NCBI RefSeq assembly: GCF_024169315.1 | Contig: NZ_JALJWR010000001.1 | Location: 269,501 to 333,500, forward strand | Length of the DNA stretch: 64,000 nucleotides | Direction of reading: 5' to 3' | Source of the DNA: Pseudomonas migulae | GTDB taxonomy: Bacteria > Pseudomonadota > Gammaproteobacteria > Pseudomonadales > Pseudomonadaceae | Shown: positions 8,420 to 16,551 of the stretch, one piece after another | Position numbering within the stretch: the stretch's first letter is position 1 | Layout: the number at the start of each line of letters is the position of its first letter | The notes under the pieces: generated by a model | Databases searched by the model: none | What the model saw: only the letters and a program-made list of their open reading frames with translations | Told to the model about the DNA's origin: nothing | Translations under genes and position numbers: made by a program

Positions 8420-9118
8420 TTACAGCTCCATACCCAAAAAGATCAATGTATTGCCATGGGCTTCTGCGGCGGCGCGCTGGTTGTAGCTGTCGCGGTGCGA
8501 GCAGTTGAAGCCATGTTCGGCTTCCGGATACACGACGATTTCAACGTTGTCGTTGTTGTCGAAGCGCTCGGCGATTTTCTCGACGGCTTCCAGCGGAATG
8601 TGGCTGTCCTGTTCACCGAAATGCATCAACAGCGGCACTTCGATTTCATCGGCACGGTCCAGTTGGTTCTGGATGCCGCCGCCGTAATAGGCGATGGCCA
8701 CGTCCACCAGCCCGTTGGCGGCAGTGTGGTACGAGAGCAGGCCGCCAAAGCAGTAGCCGATGGACGCGATTCCGCCGTCCAGGCCCGGTTGGGCTTTCAG
8801 GGCGTCGATGGCCAGTTCGATGTCTTTCTGCGCCTTGCCGACGTCGGTGGCGTTCATCAACTCGACCGCGCGTTTCCAGCCGGCTTCGTCGTAGGTCAGT
8901 TCGATACGGTGGCCGCTGCGCCAGAACAGGTCCGGCGCGATCACCAGGTAGCCGTCGGCGGCGTACTGTTCGGCGACGGAGCGAATGTGTTCGTTGACGC
9001 CGAAGATCTCCTGGATCAGCACGATCCCCGGGCCTTTCTGGGTATGCGGAATGGCCAGGTAGGCGCCGAATTTACCTTCGGCGCTGTCGATCTCGATCCA
9101 TTGGGTGGTCACGCTCAT
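8420..9118 (-). CDS. Dienelactone hydrolase family protein
   Basis: 232 aa, cytoplasmic alpha/beta hydrolase. The triad of dienelactone hydrolases is visible: Cys123 in GYCFGG, Asp171 in GEQDSHIP and His202 in EAEHGFN, plus Glu37 in IQEIFGV, which gates the cysteine in the characterised enzymes. AGGAG lies seven bases before the ATG. It is the last gene of a minus-strand run that starts with the small Cys peptide and DoxX. No other aromatic-degradation genes are near, so the real substrate is unknown. Confidence 0.9.
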   Translation of the reverse strand: MSVTTQWIEIDSAEGKFGAYLAIPHTQKGPGIVLIQEIFGVNEHIRSVAEQYAADGYLVIAPDLFWRSGHRIELTYDEAGWKRAVELMNATDVGKAQKDIELAIDALKAQPGLDGGIASIGYCFGGLLSYHTAANGLVDVAIAYYGGGIQNQLDRADEIEVPLLMHFGEQDSHIPLEAVEKIAERFDNNDNVEIVVYPEAEHGFNCSHRDSYNQRAAAEAHGNTLIFLGMEL

Positions 9119-9173
9119 GGTGGCTCCTGTCTACGCAAGTGAGGTGGGAGGTACAGCTTGCCACATTAACATT

Positions 9174-9689
9174 TCAGCGATTGTTGCGACGCCAGAAGAA
9201 TCGGGCCAGCAATGCATCGAGGCTGAGCTTGCCGGCACCCGAGAGCAACAGTGGCATCAGGGCGGCGAGGTAGATCAGCGGCAGTTTGAAGTTACCGTAC
9301 CCCTTGTTGGTGATGGAGTAACCCTGGGCAAGCTCACTCAATGTAGACCAATCCGCCGGCCAGTGAACGGCAGCGGTCGCAACGACAGTCACCACGATCA
9401 ACGCGATGGCGGAAATCCGCGTGCCCAGCCCGACGAGGATGGCGAGGGCGAAAACCAGTTCGGCCCACATCGACAGTTCCCAGTTCAGTGTGGCCGGCAC
9501 GTGGTTGAAGGGAAACGGGAAGCGGTCCTGGATGTCGGCGAACCAGTTTTCGCCATTCCACTTTTCCAGGCCCGACTCGAAGAATTCCCAGGCGATGAAC
9601 ACCCTTAACGTCAGGGGGGCGAGCCAGCTACCGGCACGATCAATATTCAGGTGCAGGCCTTTCACGGCCGATGAGATTGCAGCATTCAT
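9174..9689 (-). CDS. DoxX family membrane protein
   Basis: 171 aa with about four membrane segments. The DoxX-like start (LTLRVFIAWEFFESGLEKW) is followed by MWAELVFALAILVGLGTRISA and a C-terminal hydrophobic segment. It lies 53 bases downstream of the small Cys peptide gene on the same strand. DoxX-type proteins are the usual fourth component of HvfABCD/bufferin operons, where they sit beside the precursor peptide. Here it may serve that peptide or have an independent redox or quinone-linked role. Confidence 0.85.
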   Translation of the reverse strand: MNAAISSAVKGLHLNIDRAGSWLAPLTLRVFIAWEFFESGLEKWNGENWFADIQDRFPFPFNHVPATLNWELSMWAELVFALAILVGLGTRISAIALIVVTVVATAAVHWPADWSTLSELAQGYSITNKGYGNFKLPLIYLAALMPLLLSGAGKLSLDALLARFFWRRNNR

Positions 9690-9715
9690 GGACTTGGTCT
9701 CCGTTCAGTCAAGGA

Positions 9716-9739
9716 TGCGCGGCCAGACGGCCCCGCGCA
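9716..9739 (-). other. GC-rich hairpin between the Cys peptide gene and doxX
   Basis: TGCGCGG (9716-9722) pairs with CCGCGCA (9733-9739) between the stop of the peptide gene and the start of the DoxX gene. There is no T-run, so it may stabilise the upstream mRNA or cause partial termination, giving more peptide than membrane protein. Confidence 0.45.
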
Positions 9740-9742
9740 GGG

Positions 9743-9946
9743 TTACTCGCTGGCGCCGCACTTGCCTTCGCCGCATTTGCCTTCAGCCGGTTTTTCAGCG
9801 GTGTCGGCCTGGGCCTGGCTGTAGCCGTGGGCCAGCTGTTTCATGCTGAACGCTTCGGATTCGGAAGCCGACGCGACGTTGGACAGGGCCAGGCCGCCTG
9901 CGATGATCAGGCCGAGGGTCAGGGAAGAAGTCGAGAGCTTGAACAT
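9743..9946 (-). CDS. HvfA/oxazolin-like small secreted Cys peptide (putative RiPP metallophore precursor)
   Basis: A 67-residue protein: signal peptide MFKLSTSSLTLGLIIAGGLA...ASA, then FSMKQLAHGY, and a C-terminal EGKCGEGKCG repeat (residues 55-64; Cys58 and Cys63). This arrangement matches HvfA-family precursors, whose EGKCG cysteines are converted to oxazolone/thioamide copper ligands by a DUF692 (MNIO) enzyme with a DUF2063 partner. A DoxX gene follows, as in those operons, but no DUF692 or DUF2063 gene lies within this window. The ATG at 9946 has GGAG seven bases upstream; earlier in-frame ATGs lack this. Family assignment rests on motif and neighbour. Confidence 0.75.
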   Translation of the reverse strand: MFKLSTSSLTLGLIIAGGLALSNVASASESEAFSMKQLAHGYSQAQADTAEKPAEGKCGEGKCGASE

Positions 9947-10115
9947 GGTGATACTCCGTAGCATGAGTGAGTTGAGCGCTTTGATCGGCTGGGCCAATCG
10001 ACAGGCACATTTCATCAATCGGGTGTATCTGCGATGTGTCGCGGGTGCGGGGTTTTATGGGCGGGGTGTGTCAAAAACGGGGCTGTATACACACTGATAC
10101 ACAGACAATGCAAAT

Positions 10116-10212
10116 CCCCTGTGGGAGCGGGCTTGCTCGCGAATGCGGTGTGTCAGACACATCAATGGTGACGGATACACCGCATTCGCGAGCAAGCCCG
10201 CTCCCACAGGGG
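10116..10212. repeat. REP doublet (inverted pair)
   Basis: CCCCTGTGGGAGCGGGCTTG...GCGAATGCGGTGT faces ACACCGCATTCGCGAGCAAG...CACAGGGG, forming a large hairpin. It fills most of the 375-base gap between the Cys peptide promoter region and the glutaminase gene, in which I see no further gene. Confidence 0.9.
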
Positions 10213-10321
10213 ACAGTGGTGTTTATGAGATTGTGCTCAGGCATCTGTGATCTGCTGCTGACCGCCAGCGTCTAGCGTCAGTGTCCCCGCAATCCCATGG
10301 GGCGAGACTTCGGAAGCCGGC

Positions 10322-11230
10322 ATGCAAGCGCTGTTGAACGAGATCCTTGAAGCAGTTCGTCCCCTGATCGGTCAGGGCAAGGTGGCTGATTACATTCCTG
10401 CCCTCGGCACGGTGCCGGCCAACCAGTTGGGCATTGCCGTGTATGGCAACGACGGCGAACTGTTTTGCGCCGGCGATGCCCACACGCCGTTCTCGGTGCA
10501 AAGTATTTCCAAGGTCTTCAGCCTGGTGCAGGCCATCGACCATTCCGGCGAAGCCATCTGGCAGCGCCTGGGCCACGAGCCTTCCGGTCAGCCGTTCAAC
10601 TCGCTGGTGCAACTGGAGTTCGAGCGCGGACGCCCGCGCAATCCGTTCATCAACGCTGGCGCGCTGGTGATCTGCGACATCAACCAATCGCGTTTTGCCG
10701 CACCGGCGTTGTCGATGCGCGACTTTGTCCGGCGCCTGTCGGGCAACCCGCAGGTGATGGTGGACGGCAAGGTCGCCGAGTCCGAGTACCAGCACCGTGC
10801 ACGCAACGCCGCCATGGCGTACCTGATGCAATCCTTTGGCAACTTTCACAACGATGTCGAAGCGGTGCTGCGCAGTTATTTCAGCCATTGCGCCTTGCGC
10901 ATGAGTTGCGTGGACCTGGCCCGGGCGTTCTGCTTCCTGGCCAACGATGGTTTCTGCAAGCACAGCGGTGAACAGATCCTCAGCGCCCGCCAGACCCAGC
11001 AAGTCAACTCGATCATGGCCACCAGCGGCCTTTATGACGAGGCGGGCAACTTCGCTTATCGCGTCGGTCTGCCCGGCAAGAGCGGCGTGGGCGGCGGGAT
11101 CGTCGCCGTGGTGCCGGGGCAGTTCACGGTGTGCGTCTGGTCGCCGGAACTGAATACGGCCGGCAACTCGCTCGCGGGTATGGCGGCGTTGGAATTGCTG
11201 AGCCAGCGGATTGGCTGGTCAGTGTTTTGA
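10322..11230 (+). CDS. glsA: Glutaminase
   Basis: 302 aa serine-type glutaminase that converts glutamine to glutamate and ammonia. The catalytic Ser61-x-x-Lys64 is seen in [12 protein letters not shown], with further family motifs [12 protein letters not shown], a Tyr/Asn-rich [14 protein letters not shown] segment and [15 protein letters not shown] near the end. Length fits the family. Only a weak GGAAG precedes the ATG. It is followed after 84 bases by a ProA-like dehydrogenase on the same strand; both deal with glutamate-level metabolism. Confidence 0.92.
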   Translation: MQALLNEILEAVRPLIGQGKVADYIPALGTVPANQLGIAVYGNDGELFCAGDAHTPFSVQSISKVFSLVQAIDHSGEAIWQRLGHEPSGQPFNSLVQLEFERGRPRNPFINAGALVICDINQSRFAAPALSMRDFVRRLSGNPQVMVDGKVAESEYQHRARNAAMAYLMQSFGNFHNDVEAVLRSYFSHCALRMSCVDLARAFCFLANDGFCKHSGEQILSARQTQQVNSIMATSGLYDEAGNFAYRVGLPGKSGVGGGIVAVVPGQFTVCVWSPELNTAGNSLAGMAALELLSQRIGWSVF

Positions 11231-11314
11231 GCAATTCGAGCGGGCGGGGTTAATGACGCTCCGGGGATTTTCCTATACATTTTCTGACCGCCCCTTGCAT
11301 GGTGAAACCGCTTC

Positions 11315-12817
11315 ATGTCTCTTGCGCTCGAACGTCTAGTCGCTGGCACGCAAATTCCTTTCGCTGGTAACCGCGTCACCGTGGTCAGCCCCGAACTGGC
11401 CTTGCGGTTTCAGCCCGGGGACCACCTGCTGGTGGAGCAGGTCAGCGGTGAGCTGTTGCTGATTCCCGTCGCGGACCAGAAAGCGGCGGCGGTCGCGATC
11501 GAGCGGGCCGAAGCGGCGTTTACGGCGATGGCCGCCGTTTCGGATCAGGCAATCAGTGAGTTTTTCGACTGCTTTGCCCAGCGCCTTGAAGATCAGGACT
11601 GCTGGAACTTGATCGAGGCGGCCAACCTGGCCGACATCGAATGGGCCAGGTCCCGTGGCCGCTCGACCACGCGGTTACTCGCCGATGAACGCATGCGTCG
11701 CGACATGATCGCCGGCCTCAGGGCCTGGCGCGATGCGTCCGCCACCCGCGGAAAAGTGATCAGTTGCGTCGAACATGACGGCTGGAAAGTCGAGCAGGTG
11801 GTTTCGCCCCTGGGCATCGTCGCCTTCGTCTTCGAAGGCCGGCCGAATGTCTTCGCCGATGCCGCCGGTGTGCTGCGTACCGGCAACACCGCCGTGCTGC
11901 GCATTGGCAGCGATGCCTTGGGCACGGCGCAAGCCATCGTCACCCACGCGTTGAACCCGGCACTGAGCGACGCCGGATTGCCGGTGGGCGCGGTGTCGCT
12001 GGTGGAAAGCGTCAATCACGCCGCCGGTTGGGCGATGTTCGCCGACCGGCGCCTGTCGCTGGCGGTGGCCCGAGGTTCGGGACGTGCCGTCAGCCAGTTG
12101 GGCAGCATCGCGCAACAGGCCGGCACCGCCGTCAGCCTGCATGGCACCGGTGGCGCCTGGCTGATCGCCGACAAGGACGCCGACGCCCAGCGTTTTGCCG
12201 CCGTCGTGCGCAATTCCCTGGACCGCAAAGTCTGCAACACCCTGAACGTCTGCCTGATTCACCGCGACCGCGCCGCCGAACTGGTGCCGCTGTTTCTGCA
12301 GGCCTTGAAACGGGCTGGCGCCGCCCGGGACGAGGGCTGCAAGTTGCACATCGTCGAGGGCAGCGAGACGTACCTGCCTTACGATTGGAGAACCGCGAAG
12401 GTCGACGTCTGCCGCGCCGAAGGTTATCAAACCGAAGCCTTGGCCGAACCGCTGCCCGAAGATCAACTGGGCCGGGAGTGGGAATGGGAAGAAACCCCGG
12501 AAGTCAGCCTGAAAATCGTCGATGACCTGGACAGCGCTATCGCCTTGTTCAACCGCTACAGCCCGCAATTCACCGTGTCGTTGATCAGTGAAGAGGCCGA
12601 GGCCCATGAGCGTTTCTACAACGCGGTCAACGCGCCTTTTGTCGGCAACGGCATCACCCGTTGGGTCGACGGACAATACGCGCTGAACAAGCCGGAACTG
12701 GGGCTTTCGAACTGGGAAAGCGGCCGCCTGTTTGCCCGCAGCGCGATTCTTTCGGGTGATGGCGTGTTCACGATTCGCAGCCGCATGACGCAGACGGATC
12801 TTTCGGTCAAACGCTGA
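11315..12817 (+). CDS. ProA-like (glutamate-5-semialdehyde dehydrogenase family) aldehyde dehydrogenase
   Basis: 500 aa. The ALDH-fold body from about residue 65 resembles gamma-glutamyl phosphate reductase: RGKVISCVEHDGWKVEQVVSPLG, FEGRPNVFADAAG, catalytic Cys307 in DRKVCNTLNVCL, and NAPFVGNGITRWVDGQYALNKPELGLSNWE. It is about 80 residues longer than housekeeping ProA, mainly from an N-terminal segment (residues 1-60) with a beta-rich QPGDHLLVEQVSGELLLIPV motif. Lying behind glutaminase, it may act on a glutamate-derived acyl phosphate or semialdehyde. It is unlikely to be the main proA. Exact substrate unknown. Confidence 0.8.
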   Translation: MSLALERLVAGTQIPFAGNRVTVVSPELALRFQPGDHLLVEQVSGELLLIPVADQKAAAVAIERAEAAFTAMAAVSDQAISEFFDCFAQRLEDQDCWNLIEAANLADIEWARSRGRSTTRLLADERMRRDMIAGLRAWRDASATRGKVISCVEHDGWKVEQVVSPLGIVAFVFEGRPNVFADAAGVLRTGNTAVLRIGSDALGTAQAIVTHALNPALSDAGLPVGAVSLVESVNHAAGWAMFADRRLSLAVARGSGRAVSQLGSIAQQAGTAVSLHGTGGAWLIADKDADAQRFAAVVRNSLDRKVCNTLNVCLIHRDRAAELVPLFLQALKRAGAARDEGCKLHIVEGSETYLPYDWRTAKVDVCRAEGYQTEALAEPLPEDQLGREWEWEETPEVSLKIVDDLDSAIALFNRYSPQFTVSLISEEAEAHERFYNAVNAPFVGNGITRWVDGQYALNKPELGLSNWESGRLFARSAILSGDGVFTIRSRMTQTDLSVKR

Positions 12818-12891
12818 CCACTCCGAGCACAATCGCGGACCGCACTATAATTAAGGGTGTCCGCGTCTGTGTCATGCGAGAGAGGTCTGCC

Positions 12892-13242
12892 ATGAAACTT
12901 CATTCCTTGGAGCATTACTCCCATCAGCTGGAAATGATCGCGCACGATGCGTGGCTGACCGCTCGGGTGAAGTCGGCCCTGGCGATGGCCGATCCGGCCC
13001 TTAGTCTGCAAGTCCATGTCAAAACCCTGGCGGGCACTGTGGTGTTGAGCGGTCGCGTCAACACCCATAAACAGTGTGAGCAGGCCGTTGCGCTGGCTCG
13101 CACGGTTCAGGGTGTCAATGAAATCGATGCCAGGGAATTGCTGACGCACGTGTTCACCCCGGGAAGCGTTCCAACACCGCCGAACGCCGAGGAAAGCCCG
13201 GAGATCCGGTCATCATCGTCAACCAAACCGGACGACAAATGA
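12892..13242 (+). CDS. BON domain protein
   Basis: 116 aa with one BON domain at about residues 18-85 (DAWLTARVKSALAMADP, VHVKTLAGTVVLSGRV, ARTVQGVNEIDA) and a short, Pro/Ser-rich disordered tail. No signal peptide is evident. BON domains bind phospholipid or other ligands and are common in stress and envelope proteins. AGAGG at 12881-12885 supports this ATG. A TATAAT at 12846-12851 may be the -10 box of its own promoter. Confidence 0.8.
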   Translation: MKLHSLEHYSHQLEMIAHDAWLTARVKSALAMADPALSLQVHVKTLAGTVVLSGRVNTHKQCEQAVALARTVQGVNEIDARELLTHVFTPGSVPTPPNAEESPEIRSSSSTKPDDK

Positions 13243-13257
13243 TGCCCGCACGATGAG

Positions 13258-13294
13258 TCGATGCAGCGCCCCCGTGGATGGGGCACTGCATCGA
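13258..13294. terminator. Strong hairpin between convergent BON and carbonic anhydrase genes
   Basis: TCGATGCAG...GCCCC faces GGGG...CTGCATCGA. The stem is long, but no clear T-run follows on either strand, so it is a likely but atypical terminator or mRNA end-stabilising hairpin. Confidence 0.55.
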
Positions 13295-13311
13295 TCACCG
13301 GCTGACCTGAC

Positions 13312-13971
13312 TCAAGCGGCTTCGACCGCTTTGCCGTAAACGGCGCAGGTGGTCGGATGCTCGACCAGCGACACGAACGTTCGGCTATTGCCTTCCAGCG
13401 CATCGATGGATCCTGTCTCGATGTCGTAAACCCAGCCGTGCAGGTTCAACTGACCTTTTTCCTGTGCCAGGCGCACGCTTGGGTGAGTCTGGATGTTGGC
13501 CAGCTGGGCGATCACGTTTTCCCGCACCATCGCACTCACCTTCGCCGCGTCACTGGCGTGAGGGCGCGATTCGTTGATCACTTTCGCCGACTCGGCGTGT
13601 TGCAACCAGCCGCTGACGGCGGGCAGGTGATCCATGCATTTGCACGAGGCGACGGCAGTCATGGCGCCGCAGTCCGAGTGGCCGCAGATCACGATGTCGG
13701 TGACGCCGAGCACGGCCACCGCGTATTCGACCGTGGCCGATACCCCGCCCGGATGCGGGCTATAGGAGGGCACGATGTTGCCGGCGTTGCGGATCACGAA
13801 CAGTTCGCCGGGCTCTTGCTGGGTCAGCAGTTCCGGCACGACACGACTGTCGGAACAGGTGATGAACAGTGTGCCGGGGTGTTGCGTGGTGGCCAGGTGT
13901 TTGAACAAGTCGGTGCGTTGCGGAAAGGCTTCCTTCTGGAACTTCAAAAAACCGTCGATGAGCGTTTTCAT
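13312..13971 (-). CDS. cynT: Beta-class carbonic anhydrase (cyn operon)
   Basis: 219 aa. Zinc ligands of the beta class are visible: Cys39 with the Asp41-x-Arg43 dyad in [13 protein letters not shown], His98 and Cys101 in [10 protein letters not shown]. It interconverts CO2 and bicarbonate. In cyn operons it returns the bicarbonate consumed by cyanase, which otherwise escapes as CO2. It is the third gene of a minus-strand run cynS - DUF2790 - cynT, so the symbol is given from context as well as sequence. Confidence 0.9.
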   Translation of the reverse strand: MKTLIDGFLKFQKEAFPQRTDLFKHLATTQHPGTLFITCSDSRVVPELLTQQEPGELFVIRNAGNIVPSYSPHPGGVSATVEYAVAVLGVTDIVICGHSDCGAMTAVASCKCMDHLPAVSGWLQHAESAKVINESRPHASDAAKVSAMVRENVIAQLANIQTHPSVRLAQEKGQLNLHGWVYDIETGSIDALEGNSRTFVSLVEHPTTCAVYGKAVEAA

Positions 13972-14002
13972 GGGGGACTTCCTCGGGTGTGGTAGGCAAT
14001 GC

Positions 14003-14239
14003 TCAGTTCGAACAACCGGTGCCGAATTCGCTGTATTGCAGGACGTGTTTTGCGCCTTTCGAATCCAGGTATGTCATCTCCACCGGTGCCGCACCGCAGA
14101 CATCGGCGACCGGAGTGATGGCCAAGACCTGAGCGATGTCCAGGTCCATACCGTATCGATACGCAACCACTTCATCCTCGGCTTGAACCTGGGCAGATAC
14201 GCCCGCAATCAGCGACAGGACCAATAGAATTTTTTTCAT
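14003..14239 (-). CDS. DUF2790 small periplasmic protein
   Basis: 78 aa. Signal peptide [20 protein letters not shown], then a short domain with [16 protein letters not shown], a Cys at [15 protein letters not shown] and a second Cys at GTGCSN, probably one disulfide. This matches the Pseudomonas DUF2790 family, which has no established function. GGAGGATGCCCC before the ATG is a strong ribosome site. It is inserted between cynS and cynT, 84 bases after the former and 31 before the latter, so it is likely co-expressed with the cyanate genes. Confidence 0.82.
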   Translation of the reverse strand: MKKILLVLSLIAGVSAQVQAEDEVVAYRYGMDLDIAQVLAITPVADVCGAAPVEMTYLDSKGAKHVLQYSEFGTGCSN

Positions 14240-14323
14240 GGGGCATCCTCCAGACGAATGTGGTGGCCAAACAAAAGTGGTGGGTGTTCAGGCTGGCCCG
14301 CACGTGAGTGCGGGCCGGTACAT

Positions 14324-14791
14324 TTAGAAGGGACGCAGTGGCAGGAACTTGCCGTCGAGGGTGATCACGGCGCGGGAGCCGCCTTCCGGGTCTTCGACTT
14401 TCTTCATGTCGAGCTTGAAGTTGATCGCGCTGATGATGCCGTCGCCGAATTGTTCATGAACCAGGGCTTTCAGGGTGGTGCCGTAAATCTGGATCATCTC
14501 GTAGAAGCGGTAGATGGTCGGGTCGGTCGGGACACCAGAGAGGCTGCCGCGCAGCGGGATGATCTGCAGGCGGGCCACGGTGTCGGCGTCCAGGTCGAGT
14601 TTTTCACCGATCACTTTGGCGGCGGCTTCCGGCAGTGGATGCTGACCGAGAAGGGCGGCGGTGACGTAGGCCAGGCCAAGGCCGGTGCCGTCGGCCAGGT
14701 CCTGCCAGGACAGATTTTTGCGCGCCTTGGCGTCGAGGATCGACGTGGTCAGGGCCAGACTCGGGTCGTTGTAAGCGTGGGACTGTTGCAT
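14324..14791 (-). CDS. cynS: Cyanate hydratase (cyanase)
   Basis: 155 aa, the normal length for cyanase. It converts cyanate and bicarbonate to CO2 and carbamate, which decays to ammonia and CO2. The catalytic residues of the E. coli enzyme are present: Arg95 and Glu98 in IYRFYEMIQ and Ser121 in [11 protein letters not shown]. The C-terminal [13 protein letters not shown] is typical. The ATG at 14791 has AGGAG at good spacing; the frame extends upstream without homology. First gene of the operon, divergent from cynR. Confidence 0.96.
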   Translation of the reverse strand: MQQSHAYNDPSLALTTSILDAKARKNLSWQDLADGTGLGLAYVTAALLGQHPLPEAAAKVIGEKLDLDADTVARLQIIPLRGSLSGVPTDPTIYRFYEMIQIYGTTLKALVHEQFGDGIISAINFKLDMKKVEDPEGGSRAVITLDGKFLPLRPF

Positions 14792-14912
14792 GGGGTTTCT
14801 CCTGTCGGCGTGGTGTTGCTTGGGTGTGAAGCCATCTTCTGCCGATTGACCCATAGCGTCCAAGACCGATATACAATGCTTCGCATAAGTCCTGCCTATA
14901 GGTTGAATCCTG
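14792..14912. promoter_or_regulatory. Divergent cynS/cynR control region
   Basis: A 121-base gap between the start codons of cynS and cynR. It contains the palindrome CCTATAGG at 14895-14902, 11 bases before the cynR start, and AT-richer sequence (ATATACAATGC) to its left. In E. coli CynR binds the shared intergenic region in the presence and absence of cyanate; the same arrangement is inferred here. Confidence 0.5.
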
Positions 14913-15812
14913 ATGTTGCTCCGACATTTGCGTTATTTGCTGGCGGTCGCCGACCACGGCGGTTTCACCCGTGCAGCCGAGGCGCTGCACGTGTCACAAC
15001 CAACCTTGTCGCAACAGATCCGCCAACTCGAAGAAACCCTGGGCGTGAGCCTCTTTGACCGCACCTCGCGCACGGTCAAACCGACTGACGCAGGCGAGGC
15101 CTATATCGAGTGCGCCCGGCGGGTGTTGGTAGAACTGGAGGCGGGCAAACGAGCCCTGCATGACGTGAAGGATCTGTCCCGGGGGACGCTGCGGCTGGCG
15201 ATGACGCCGACCTTCATGGCGTATCTGGTCGGGCCGTTGGTGCGCGACTACGTGGCGCGGTATCCGAACATCCACCTGCAGATTTTCGAGCTGTCGATGG
15301 ACGACATCGAGGCAGGGCTGCTGGATGACTCGCTGGACATCGCCATTGCGTTTGATGAGGTCCGGAACGCCGACATCGAGTCGATCCCGGCCTTTACCGA
15401 GACGCTGGGGGTGATGGTGGGGCGCAATCATCCGTTGTACGAAAGCCGTGTCGCGTTATCCGCGGAAGCCGTGGCGCACCTGGAATTTGCATTACTGGCG
15501 CCGGATTTCGTCACCCGCACCCGTATCGATGAGTATTTCGCCCAAGAACAAATCACCCCGAAAGTGGCGATCGAGGTGAACTCGGTGAGCACGTTGCTGG
15601 AAGTCATCCGGCACACGGCAATCGCCACCGTCCTTCCGGAAGCCATCGCTACTCAGGAGCGCGCGTTGCACAGGATTCCTTTGCAGGGTGAGGCGCCCAA
15701 ACGGGGGGCTGCGCTGCTGCGACGCAAAAACAATTATCACAGTGCCGCGTCGGAGGCCTTTATGGCGCTGGTGCTGGGGACGGCCGAGTCGTCGAGTTCA
15801 GTCATCCACTGA
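14913..15812 (+). CDS. cynR: LysR-type regulator of the cyanate operon
   Basis: 299 aa. The N-terminal winged helix-turn-helix is clear ([35 protein letters not shown]), followed by a linker helix and an effector-binding domain (residues about 90-290). Divergent orientation from cynS, with a shared control region, gives the name. Its last 15 bases overlap tail-to-tail with the next minus-strand gene. No strong ribosome site precedes the ATG. Confidence 0.88.
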   Translation: MLLRHLRYLLAVADHGGFTRAAEALHVSQPTLSQQIRQLEETLGVSLFDRTSRTVKPTDAGEAYIECARRVLVELEAGKRALHDVKDLSRGTLRLAMTPTFMAYLVGPLVRDYVARYPNIHLQIFELSMDDIEAGLLDDSLDIAIAFDEVRNADIESIPAFTETLGVMVGRNHPLYESRVALSAEAVAHLEFALLAPDFVTRTRIDEYFAQEQITPKVAIEVNSVSTLLEVIRHTAIATVLPEAIATQERALHRIPLQGEAPKRGAALLRRKNNYHSAASEAFMALVLGTAESSSSVIH

Positions 15813-16100
15813 CTGGCACACACCATTGGGGGCCTTGCCGGTGGAGGTCACGGCCACCGAGTCGTCATCGGCCAGGACGATGGACAGCGTGATGCCGGAG
15901 CCCTTGGCTTCGAAGCGGCGCTCGTTGATGGCTTTGGTTTCGGCTTCCTTGCTGTTGATCATCACCGGCCCGTCCTGATCTGCCTGGACAAGGATCTTGC
16001 CGGGGCACTCCACTGCGAACGACGGGACACCGTCGACGCTGTTTGCCTGCGCAGCACTCGTCATCAGCAACAACAGCAGTAATTTCAGCTTTGGTTTCAT
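15798..16100 (-). CDS. Conserved hypothetical secreted protein
   Basis: 100 aa with a signal peptide (MKPKLKLLLLLLMTSAAQA) and a small domain with two cysteines (VECPGKILVQ and NGVCQSVDD near the C-terminus) that could form a disulfide. No recognised domain. The ATG at 16100 has CTGGAG upstream; the earlier in-frame ATG at 16166 would bury the signal peptide. It overlaps the end of cynR on the opposite strand. Confidence 0.7.
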   Translation of the reverse strand: MKPKLKLLLLLLMTSAAQANSVDGVPSFAVECPGKILVQADQDGPVMINSKEAETKAINERRFEAKGSGITLSIVLADDDSVAVTSTGKAPNGVCQSVDD

Positions 16101-16170
16101 CGCAAGTCTCCAGGGACCCACCGCGGATACGCTTAACGATAGCTTTGTTTGGCGCAGTGGAGACAAACAA

Positions 16171-16206
16171 AAAGGCCCCGCTCGATCATTCGAGCGGGGC
16201 CTTTTT
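16171..16206. terminator. Bidirectional rho-independent terminator
   Basis: AAAGGCCCCGCTCG (16171-16184) pairs perfectly with CGAGCGGGGCCTTT (16191-16204), with T-runs in both directions. It ends the minus-strand gene at 16222-16551. Confidence 0.92.
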
Positions 16207-16221
16207 CATGGTGCTGGATTA

Positions 16222-16551
16222 TCAGTAGAACCGGTCAATCACCCGAACTTCATTCTGGTTCTGCATCGAGGCCCAGGCCTGTTTCAGCGTTTGCAGAACA
16301 TTACCGATGAAGTCCTTGTCGGCGGCGGCTTTCTTGCCGACATAGCCCTGGCCGCGACGGTACATCTTCAGTCGGGCCAGCAGGTTCTGGTTGTTCTGGT
16401 CGAATTCGGCTTCATGGGCATGCGGCGACAGGCAGTCGATATGCACCTGGCCCGACTTGCTGATCCACAGGATATGGCTGTCGTGGCTGTCTTTTTGTGC
16501 AGCAAACATACGAGCCAGTTCATCGATGGTGGGTTGATTGTTCAGATTCAT
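16222..16551 (-). CDS. Conserved hypothetical protein
   Basis: 109 aa, soluble, no signal peptide. It contains a HDSHILWISKSGQVHIDCLS beta segment and a Lys/Arg-rich RLKMYRRGQGYVGKKAAADK stretch followed by a C-terminal helix. I recognise no domain. A good ribosome site (AAGGGG) lies six bases before the ATG and a terminator directly follows, so it is very likely a real monocistronic gene. Confidence 0.7.
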   Translation of the reverse strand: MNLNNQPTIDELARMFAAQKDSHDSHILWISKSGQVHIDCLSPHAHEAEFDQNNQNLLARLKMYRRGQGYVGKKAAADKDFIGNVLQTLKQAWASMQNQNEVRVIDRFY

